Assembly (NCBI GenBank): GCA_938010625.1
Contig: CALLVJ010000194.1
Location: 1-12,761, forward strand
Source of the DNA: an uncultured Stomatobaculum sp.
GTDB lineage: Bacteria; Bacillota; Clostridia; Lachnospirales; Lachnospiraceae
DNA: 12,761 nucleotides
Reading direction: 5' to 3'
The notes under the pieces were generated by a model, which ran no database searches, had not been told where the DNA came from, and worked only from the letters and a program-made list of their open reading frames with translations. Position numbers and translations under genes: made by a program. Positions within the stretch are counted from its first letter, which is position 1; the number at the start of each line of letters is the position of its first letter. Positions 7,938-12,761 of the stretch are shown one piece after another.

Positions 7938-8516
7938 GTGACCTGGGCTGAATATTATGAGCGATATGACGGATGGCAGGAAAGTACTCAGTATAGCCGT
8001 CTAGCCTCTATCAAGGACTTCGGACCGGATGGAAGTCCATCTGAGGAAATATGTGACTGCATTCAGTATGTGGATACGCGAACAGCGACCAGCATTCTTC
8101 GCAGAGCATTAGCAGCAGGAGTTTGGTTTCGAGCTGCGGAAGTTGCGGAGATTGCAGATAGCGGGCAAATCGAAGATGGAGAAGCACTGGAAAAGTTGAT
8201 TCAGACAGCTGTGGATGCTTATACGGGAGAACAGCTGGATACGCTGTTGAACTGTCTTCCTGATCCGGAACCGGTGTTTGAGTTGATTGATAAGATTACT
8301 TCCAAACCAACGCACTTTACAGAGGAGGATGTTCTGACACTGCTTCCTAATCTGCCAGATGAGGAATCCATCTATCAGCTGGTCAACTCGACAGATGCGA
8401 TTTTCACAGAAAATGGGCTGAATGAGTTATGTGATTATGGTGTGGACGAGTCGTTGATTAGGAAAATTTCAAAGCGCAGTGGCATTCCGTATGCTGATCC
8501 GGATGAACCTGACTAG
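7938..8516 (+). CDS. Helical-repeat protein of unknown function, possibly truncated by an in-frame TAG
   Basis: Translation probably starts at GTG 7938, with GGAGGAG at 7921-7927, giving 192 residues. After an N-terminal WAEYYERYDGW motif the protein shows four degenerate repeats about 30 residues apart, each beginning with an aromatic residue and ending in a Leu/Ile-rich helix: FRAAEVAEI (64-72), YTGEQLDTLL (95-104), FTEEDVLTLL (127-136) and FTENGLNELC (156-165). In repeats 2 and 3 the motif is followed by LPD and a second helix. This suggests a small superhelical scaffold for protein binding, and no catalytic motif is visible. It is acidic overall. The TAG at 8514-8516 is followed in the same frame by another 79 codons, so the full protein may once have been longer. 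Similar proteins occur in mobile regions of gut Clostridia, to my recollection; the function is unknown. Confidence 0.55.
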   Translation: MTWAEYYERYDGWQESTQYSRLASIKDFGPDGSPSEEICDCIQYVDTRTATSILRRALAAGVWFRAAEVAEIADSGQIEDGEALEKLIQTAVDAYTGEQLDTLLNCLPDPEPVFELIDKITSKPTHFTEEDVLTLLPNLPDEESIYQLVNSTDAIFTENGLNELCDYGVDESLIRKISKRSGIPYADPDEPD

Positions 8517-8573
8517 GAATTTCTGCTTAAAGAGACACAATCGAAGAAGCCGGGACTGTTCAGCAGTATACTA

Positions 8574-8756
8574 ATGGGAATGGCTCTGGCTGGCAGTCAT
8601 AAGCCTAAAAGTACAGGCAGATGCACGGGAGATTGTGCCCATTGTCCTCCTCACTATGGTTATCGCTATGGACGATGGTATTATGGACATGGGCATACAC
8701 ATGGCTGCGAATTCTGTGGAAATGGAGGGTGCAGTGGGAAGTGCAACATAGATTGA
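8574..8756 (+). CDS. Cys/His/Gly-rich mini-protein, or the cut-off C-terminus of the preceding gene
   Basis: The 60 residues are rich in Cys, His, Gly and Tyr. Pairs CTGDC, CAHC, CEFC and CSGKC surround a central HYGYRYGRWYYGHGHTHG, which suggests metal binding. No ribosome site precedes ATG 8574 or ATG 8580. The frame is identical to the upstream gene and stays open from its TAG at 8514: 19 further residues (including KKPGLFSSIL) read smoothly into this segment. The simplest reading is that this is the zinc-binding tail of the 192-residue repeat protein, separated by a nonsense mutation or read through at a low level. An independent small protein remains possible. Confidence 0.4.
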   Translation: MGMALAGSHKPKSTGRCTGDCAHCPPHYGYRYGRWYYGHGHTHGCEFCGNGGCSGKCNID

Positions 8757-8774
8757 CTTCACTTGCAATGTGGA

Positions 8775-9203
8775 ATGACACGACAAGAATTATTTACATG
8801 GATACGCCAGCAGTACGGCACGGAGCCAGAATACCCCTGGCATGACTGGAATGCTGTGCTGCGGCACAACGACAATAATAAATGGTATGGTGTAGTTTTG
8901 GAAGTATCCGCTGATAAGTTGGGACTGCCGGAAGCAGGCATCATTGATGTCCTTAATGTGAAAAGTGATCCGCTGCTGATCGGCTCTCTTCGTGGGCAAG
9001 ACGGCTATTTTCCAGCCTATCACATGAATAAGGAAAAATGGCTTAGTATTCAGCTTGGCAAACCAGAACTGGATGATGCCATCAAAGACCTGCTTTCTTT
9101 GAGCTATGAGCTGACGGCACCGAAGAAGCGCAAACCAAAGTCATCAGCAAAAAATCCGGGAGATTTCGCAAATGGCAAAGAAAAAGAAACTGACGAAGGC
9201 TGA
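8775..9203 (+). CDS. MmcQ/YjbR-family (DUF419) protein
   Basis: This 142-residue protein matches the MmcQ/YjbR family, which has a CyaY-like alpha/beta fold and is usually annotated as DNA-binding. Typical segments are IRQQYGTEPEYPW near the start, AVLRHNDNNKWYGVV, DVLNVKSDPLLIGSLRG and DGYFPAYHMNKEKWLSI, followed by a helix ending in LSYELT. A lysine-rich extension of about 30 residues (KKRKPKSSAKN and onward) follows the domain. The in-frame TTG at 8763 would add four residues; ATG 8775 is preferred because the family alignment begins at about this point, but neither has a strong ribosome site. The last 32 nt overlap the next gene in another frame. Members of this family are common cargo in Clostridia mobile regions and are also found on chromosomes; a defence role is not indicated. 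Confidence 0.82.
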   Translation: MTRQELFTWIRQQYGTEPEYPWHDWNAVLRHNDNNKWYGVVLEVSADKLGLPEAGIIDVLNVKSDPLLIGSLRGQDGYFPAYHMNKEKWLSIQLGKPELDDAIKDLLSLSYELTAPKKRKPKSSAKNPGDFANGKEKETDEG

Positions 9204-9603
9204 GCGAAAGGAAGACCGCCTCCGAAAAGGCAAGCAGTGGCTGCTCACCTATACCGGCTCACCGAAAAAGATGAACAAGCATTACCGGGAACGCTTTCAT
9301 GTGGATGCTGTGACTGCCGCTAAAGATTTGCAGGAGCTTGGAGTCAATTATACACAGGAGCAGTTAGACCAGATTAAACAGGCTGAAGAACAGCGGCTTC
9401 GGCAGCGGAGAATGGAGCGGGAAGCGAAAGAACGGGAACGGCTGGCAGAACTGTATGAGGACTGCGATGATCGTTTTGCCTTTATCGCTGGATATACAGA
9501 TGGTGGTGCACCGTTCGGTGTGATGTGGGAAGAAGTCGGCATTGATCCGGGGCTTCCGTTCGAGGAAAAAGTGAAGCTCTATCACATGCAGATGTTAGGC
9601 TGA
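9172..9603 (+). CDS. Basic coiled-coil protein of unknown function
   Basis: The protein has 143 residues. The first 25 are strongly basic (AKKKKLTKAERKEDRLRKGK), followed by a region with KHYRERFHVDAVTAAKDLQELG that could be a helical or HTH-like segment, then a highly charged helix (about residues 62-95, with EEQRLRQRRMEREAKERE) predicted to form a coiled coil, and a conserved-looking end, FAFIAGYTDGGAPFGVMWEEVG. I recall similar unnamed proteins from Firmicutes islands but no function. GGGAGA at 9158-9163 lies 8 nt before the ATG, inside the preceding gene, and the 32-nt overlap indicates co-translation with the MmcQ-like protein. It is the last gene of the long plus-strand series and is followed directly by hairpins. 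Confidence 0.7.
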   Translation: MAKKKKLTKAERKEDRLRKGKQWLLTYTGSPKKMNKHYRERFHVDAVTAAKDLQELGVNYTQEQLDQIKQAEEQRLRQRRMEREAKERERLAELYEDCDDRFAFIAGYTDGGAPFGVMWEEVGIDPGLPFEEKVKLYHMQMLG

Positions 9604-9608
9604 TAATT

Positions 9609-9627
9609 GTGCAGACGGCATCTGCAC
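9609..9627 (+). terminator. Hairpin after the plus-strand operon
   Basis: GTGCAGA and TCTGCAC form a perfect 7-bp stem around the loop CGGCA, 5 nt after the stop codon. No T-run follows on the plus strand, so as an intrinsic terminator it is weak; it may also act as an mRNA 3' end stabiliser. Confidence 0.4.
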
Positions 9628-9637
9628 GATTTGCAAC

Positions 9638-9665
9638 AAAAAAGAGGAGCCGATCAAGGCTCCTC
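9638..9665 (-). terminator. Rho-independent terminator of the ImmA/IrrE-type gene
   Basis: GAGGAGCC (9644-9651) pairs with GGCTCCTC (9658-9665) around a 6-nt loop. On the minus strand the stem is followed by six T residues (the AAAAAA at 9638-9643), the classical intrinsic terminator layout, 10 nt beyond the stop of the peptidase gene. It may also stop transcription arriving from the left. Confidence 0.8.
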
Positions 9666-9674
9666 GAAGATACG

Positions 9675-10187
9675 TTATTTCAAAAAGTTGCTTTTATGTT
9701 CCAGTGCGTGCAGATTATAGCCAAGTGTAGCCAGGTGCGCTACCTTCAGCGCAACCAGATTGATGTCGGTGGACATCGCACTGCCAATCTGCTCGGCTGT
9801 GTATCCATATTCATAGATGTAGCGAAGAACTTCATCGCTGTCCATCAGAATCTCCGCTGCTACGATGTTGGCTTCATATTCCGGTTTGGATTTCATGTCA
9901 TAGAGCATGAACTCATGAATCGGGGTGGTTTTCGCCATATTCCGGTGAAGCTGGTCATGCCCTAATTCATGTGCGCATACGATGCGCAGCATATTTTCAT
10001 CCAGACTGTTATTCAGAAAAATAAAGCGATTTCGCTTAATCACCCGGTACATTCCCTTCAGGGAACCGAGGTTTTCACAAAGCATGACATGGACACCAAG
10101 CTGCCTTGCAATTTCAAAAGGGTCTCTGGAACCGCAGCGTTTTACCAGTTTCTCACCGACCCGTGAAAGCTGTTCCGCATTCATCAT
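9675..10187 (-). CDS. ImmA/IrrE-family zinc metallopeptidase
   Basis: This 170-residue protein carries the zinc motif HELGH (73-77 of the proposed product) and a downstream EYEANIVAAEIL segment (from about 103) whose glutamate (around residue 105) is the expected third ligand. The preceding DPFEIARQLGVHV, KGMYRV and RFIFLNNSLDEN segments are standard for ImmA/IrrE (DUF955). In ICEBs1 and related elements ImmA cleaves the XRE repressor ImmR encoded beside it and so derepresses the element. No XRE repressor gene adjoins this one in the window. The start chosen is ATG 10187 (a second ATG at 10184 is equally plausible), preceded by AGGTGG. A TTG at 10292 would extend the protein by 35 residues, but that extension does not look like the family. 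Confidence 0.82.
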   Translation of the reverse strand: MMNAEQLSRVGEKLVKRCGSRDPFEIARQLGVHVMLCENLGSLKGMYRVIKRNRFIFLNNSLDENMLRIVCAHELGHDQLHRNMAKTTPIHEFMLYDMKSKPEYEANIVAAEILMDSDEVLRYIYEYGYTAEQIGSAMSTDINLVALKVAHLATLGYNLHALEHKSNFLK

Positions 10188-10332
10188 ACCACCTGGCTGA
10201 TCGGCAGGGCGGGGCCAATACGCAAAAAGATCGTGTGTAAAATGATGGGGCGCACGGAGAAATCCCTTGAACGTATTGTCTAAGGTAGACAACGACCTTG
10301 TTCACATAGGCGGAAAGTGAGGAGACAAATAC
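10188..10332. promoter_or_regulatory. Divergent intergenic region between the peptidase gene and the right-hand operon
   Basis: Promoters for the minus-strand peptidase and the plus-strand operon should both lie in these 145 nt. I could not assign confident -35/-10 pairs. It contains the inverted repeat listed separately and the plus-strand ribosome site GAGGAGA at 10319-10325. The base composition and gene content change across it, so it may also contain the edge of the island. Confidence 0.4.
10276..10292. repeat. Perfect inverted repeat, candidate operator
   Basis: TTGTCTA and TAGACAA are exact reverse complements separated by AGG, giving 7-bp arms. The site lies about 40 nt upstream of the hydrolase start and about 90 nt upstream of the chosen peptidase start. 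A dimeric repressor site fits the position and symmetry. The right arm overlaps the alternative TTG start of the peptidase. Confidence 0.5.
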
Positions 10333-11049
10333 ATGAAGGACGATGAACTCCAATTCGACCACAGCTGTCATGTGCTATACTCCAAAACCTGCAAGAAGGA
10401 GATACAGTCGAAAATTGCCCTGTATTACCCGGAAGCGGAGCGGGAGATGATATGGGAAAAGGTGCAGCGGCAGTATGTAGATTTCCTTTCGGACTGGCGC
10501 AAAGATCTGGGCGGGAAACGGAACTTTCATAACGGCGCAGGCGGCACCTATGACTGCATCGCTATCATGAGCTACTATGCAGTCTGCAAACCGGTTACAT
10601 CCTTCCGTGAGATCGAGGAAATTGAGGAAAATCTGATCCTGCCGTCCTTCCGCAAACTGAAATTCGTGAACTGTAATAAGCCGTTCTGGAAAAAACTGAT
10701 GCACATGGCGTTTCTACGGGCAAAAGCGGGCTGTGACAAGTGGCACGATTATGAAATGACGGTGGCTCCTTACGAAAAGAACAAGCCGATCTATTATGAA
10801 TTTACCGCCTGTCCCGCAGCGGAATTTGCTATCAGAAACGGCCTTACAGAGATCATGCCCGCCCTGTGCAATGTGGATTTTGCAGCGATGGAGCTGCTTC
10901 ACGCAAGGCTGGTGCGGACGACCACCTGCGCGAATGGCTGTAAGTGCGACTACACCATCTGCGGCGATCAGGACCCATACGGAAGGGAGCATCCCGAATA
11001 CCGGGACGAAAACGGATACAGGAGGAACAGGGAATGCTCTTACAGGTGA
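10333..11049 (+). CDS. L-2-amino-thiazoline-4-carboxylic acid hydrolase family protein
   Basis: This 238-residue protein resembles the ATC hydrolase family (PF14196), whose founding member opens the thiazoline ring in bacterial conversion of ATC to cysteine. Most Clostridia members have no tested activity, so the substrate here is unknown. Family-like segments are NGAGGTYDCIAIMSYYAVC (67-85), FREIEEIEENLILPSF, CDKWHDYEMTVAPY (134-147), YYEFTACPAAEFA, MPALCNVDFAAMELLHARLVR and the C-terminal CANGCKCDYTICGDQDPY (199-216), rich in cysteine. Cys, Asp and His residues in these blocks are candidates for catalysis or metal binding. It has a good ribosome site (GAGGAGA, 10319-10325) and overlaps the next gene by 16 nt. 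It is the first intact gene of the GC-rich operon. Confidence 0.82.
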   Translation: MKDDELQFDHSCHVLYSKTCKKEIQSKIALYYPEAEREMIWEKVQRQYVDFLSDWRKDLGGKRNFHNGAGGTYDCIAIMSYYAVCKPVTSFREIEEIEENLILPSFRKLKFVNCNKPFWKKLMHMAFLRAKAGCDKWHDYEMTVAPYEKNKPIYYEFTACPAAEFAIRNGLTEIMPALCNVDFAAMELLHARLVRTTTCANGCKCDYTICGDQDPYGREHPEYRDENGYRRNRECSYR

Positions 11050-11526
11050 TTCTGGAAGGTCTTGGGTTGGGAGTTCTGCTGGTTCTGATCTGCGCTGCGG
11101 GCATCCGTAAGGGGGGGGCTGTTGGGATAGTGCATCTTTACAGCCCGGCGGTGCAGCAGCGGTGCGTAAAACTGGGGCTTACAAGCCCGGAACGCATCCG
11201 ACGCAACAGCCTGCTGTTCAAAGCCGTCTGCGTCCCCGGCTATATCAGCTGTGCTGGTCTGTGTCTATGGGATAAACGGTGCGCACAGCTTTGCGGCGGG
11301 CTTCTGGCAGCTGCTTGTCATCTTGTCCGTTATGAATCTCATTGACCGTTTTTTGATCGATGGTTACTGGGTGGGGCACACGAACGCATGGACGATCCCC
11401 GGAACAGAGGATTTGAAGCCCTACATTACTGCCAAAAACAAGCAGAAAAAGTGGCTATTCGGCACGGTGGGCATGGCAGTCATAGCGATGGTGCTGGCGG
11501 CAATGATGACCATTTTTACTCACTGA
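11034..11526 (+). pseudogene. Frameshifted small integral membrane protein
   Basis: Starting at ATG 11034 (AGGAGG at 11020-11025) the product opens with a strong membrane helix (about residues 2-23), then VHLYSPAVQQRCVKLGLTSP, and is sensible to about nt 11245. The reading then continues in the next frame: ISAVLVCVYGINGAHSF, FWQLLVILSVMNLIDRF, DGYWVGHTNAWTIPGTEDL, and a last membrane helix before the stop at 11524-11526. The two halves fit as one protein of about 163 residues with three or four membrane segments, joined if one nucleotide is skipped between 11220 and 11251; an extra C in the CCCC at 11234-11237 would explain it. A G8 run at 11111-11118 is another slip-prone site but the frame is right on both sides. 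The function is unknown; I recall similar unnamed Clostridia membrane proteins. Confidence 0.65.
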
Positions 11527-11537
11527 GGGAGGAACCT

Positions 11538-12386
11538 ATGAAATACAAAATCGAGAATAACACCGTGCAGGAGACGTTGATCCTCCCGCTATATTCACGG
11601 AAGCTGTGTACGGAGTTGTATCCGAACCTTTACCGGGACGAAACGGCGGTGCGTCTGATCGACCAGATCGACTACGACTTTTCAGAGGCAGAGAAAAATT
11701 CCCGCAGCCTGATGCAGCGTTTCGGTGCGCTGGAGGTTGCCATGCGGCAGAATGACCTTGCCTTTGAAGTGCAGGCGTACCTGAAAAATCACCCCTGCGC
11801 GGCAGTGGTCAATCTGGGCTGCGGGCTGGATAACACCGGTAGAGCCTGCGACAATGGCAGATGCAAGATCCATAATCTGGATTTTCCGGATGTGATTGCC
11901 CTGCGGCAGCAGCTGCTGCCCGCCGGGGAGCGGGAGCAAAACATCCCCTGCAACCTGAAAGACCCCGCATGGTTTGACAAGATCGATGCCTCCGGCGGGG
12001 CGGTGTTCTTTGCCTCGGGGGTGTTCTATTACTTCCTGACGGAGCAGGTTCGGGAACTGGTGCAGGGGGATGGCGGACGCTTTTCCCGGCGGAGTGCTGG
12101 TCTTTGACGCTGCCAACCGTACGGCGGTGAAGATGATCGCCAAAACGTGACTCAGGACGGCGAAAATCAAGGATGTGGGAGCATATTTCGCGGTTTCGGA
12201 TGCGAAAAGCGAGCTTTCCCCATGGGACAGCCGTTTGCAAGTATCCAGCAGGGGCTATAGATGGGCTACAACGACCTGAAAGACCCTTCCGTCAGCGGCT
12301 TTTTTCGATTTTTCGCCAAGGTCGGGGACAACGGGATGAAAATGCAGATCGTGAAGATCGGATTCGGATTTGGAGGCAAGCTATGA
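11538..12386 (+). pseudogene. Degraded class I SAM-dependent methyltransferase (leucine carboxyl methyltransferase/TcmP type)
   Basis: The N-terminal part from ATG 11538 (GAGGGAGG at 11525-11532) is a recognisable PPM1/LCM-like O-methyltransferase: the SAM-binding motif VVNLGCGLDN, then NLDFPDVIALRQQLLP and GGAVFFASGVFYYF. Three lesions interrupt it. First, G5 at 12065-12069: skipping one G restores GMADAFPGGVLVFDAANRTAVKMIAKT. Second, a TGA at 12148-12150 where W would fit, after which LRTAKIKDVGAYFAVSDAK continues. Third, a missing base near 12259 (GGCTATAGATGG), after which the original frame resumes with MGYNDLKDPSVSGFF and FGFGGKL to the stop at 12384-12386. The restored protein would be about 282 residues, close to family length. 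Without correction the product stops at 12107 and loses the C-terminal third of the fold. Confidence 0.8.
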
Positions 12387-12761
12387 AAATTCTGGTATAT
12401 GGTGCAGGCGTTCTGGGGTGCAATCTGGCAAGAAATCTGCTGCGCGCCGGAAAGGATGTCACTCTGCTTGCGCGGGGAAACTGGGCTGCGGAGATCAAGC
12501 AGAATGGCCTGCGGATCAAGGACAAATTTTCGCTCCGCACCTCGGTCAGCCGCATTCCGGTGGTGACTGAACTTGCACCGGATGCAATGTACGATGTGAT
12601 CTTTGTGGTCCTGCGCTATACACAGCTGGATTCCGCTCTGGACACGCTGCGGGCGAATCGGACGAAGAACATCGTTTTTGTGGGGAACAATGTGCAGGCG
12701 AGGGCGCTGGCGGCGGCACTGCCGGAAAAGAACGTCCTGTTTGCCTTTGCGCTTTCTGCCG
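12383..12761 (+). CDS. Ketopantoate reductase family protein (3' end outside window)
   Basis: The open frame from ATG 12383 runs to the right edge with 126 codons and no stop. It begins MKILVYGAGVLGCNLARNLL, the GxGxxG Rossmann nucleotide-binding motif at residues 7-12, followed by DVTLLARG, and later YDVIFVVLRYTQL and KNIVFVGNN, in the order typical of the ApbA/PanE NADPH-dependent 2-dehydropantoate reductase family. True PanE makes pantoate for coenzyme A; many paralogues act on other 2-oxo acids, and the operon here does not point to pantothenate synthesis. GGAGG at 12372-12376 precedes the start, which overlaps the end of the methyltransferase pseudogene by four bases (ATGA). The part present is intact. 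Confidence 0.88.
   Translation, partial: MKILVYGAGVLGCNLARNLLRAGKDVTLLARGNWAAEIKQNGLRIKDKFSLRTSVSRIPVVTELAPDAMYDVIFVVLRYTQLDSALDTLRANRTKNIVFVGNNVQARALAAALPEKNVLFAFALSA

Noticed and set aside
9609..9965. Plus-strand open frame across the peptidase gene
   Set aside because: It runs antisense to the HELGH-containing gene and through the terminator hairpin; no coding evidence.
10188..10292. N-terminal extension of the peptidase to TTG 10292
   Set aside because: The extra 35 residues (rich in Pro, His, Phe) do not resemble the family, and ATG 10187/10184 gives the usual length.
11231..11251. Programmed frameshift in the membrane gene
   Set aside because: No slippery heptamer followed by a stem-loop was seen, and the neighbouring gene is also damaged, so decay or error is simpler.
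11388..11537. Methyltransferase start at ATG 11388
   Set aside because: The first 50 residues would be out-of-frame reading of the membrane gene; ATG 11538 has a good ribosome site and matches the family start.
1..12761. CRISPR array, tRNA/rRNA gene or insertion sequence
   Set aside because: No regularly spaced repeats, no tRNA-like cloverleaf with the usual conserved bases, and no transposase or integrase-like protein in any frame.

Overview
The window looks like the right-hand part of a defence island joined to a more GC-rich chromosomal segment of a gut Clostridia bacterium. Strong GGAGG-type ribosome sites, short or overlapping gene junctions, and protein types familiar from Oscillospiraceae/Lachnospiraceae support Firmicutes. 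A Faecalibacterium-like (Ruminococcaceae) host is my guess from the GC-rich right end; no rRNA or marker gene is present to prove it.

Nucleotides 1-7540 hold the end of a type III BREX phage-defence operon: pglXI (adenine DNA methyltransferase, 5' end outside the window), brxHII (SNF2-type helicase), pglZ (alkaline-phosphatase-fold protein) and brxA (DUF1819). The usual type III order is brxF-brxC-pglXI-brxHII-pglZ-brxA, so brxF and brxC should lie just left of the window. Inserted between pglXI and brxHII is a two-gene unit that reads as a complete Kiwa system: kwaA (four-helix membrane protein) and kwaB (DUF4868). The pair sits in the same direction with tight junctions on both sides, so two defence systems appear to be expressed as one transcript. 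This nested BREX/Kiwa arrangement is the most interesting thing in the window.

Nucleotides 7569-9603 continue on the same strand without an obvious terminator: a small basic protein of unknown function, a helical-repeat protein, an in-frame Cys/His-rich continuation behind a TAG codon, an MmcQ/YjbR-family protein and a basic coiled-coil protein. These are typical island cargo. Their link to defence is only positional. The block ends at a hairpin cluster (9609-9665) facing a convergent minus-strand ImmA/IrrE-type metallopeptidase gene (9675-10187) that has no partner repressor gene beside it in the window.

Nucleotides 10200-10332 are intergenic, with a perfect 7-bp inverted repeat, and may be the island boundary. 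From 10333 onward the sequence is generally richer in GC and encodes a different plus-strand operon: an L-2-amino-thiazoline-4-carboxylate hydrolase-family protein, a frameshifted membrane protein, a class I methyltransferase gene broken by two frameshifts and a nonsense codon, and the start of a ketopantoate reductase-family gene that runs off the right edge. No RNA gene, CRISPR array or insertion sequence was seen.
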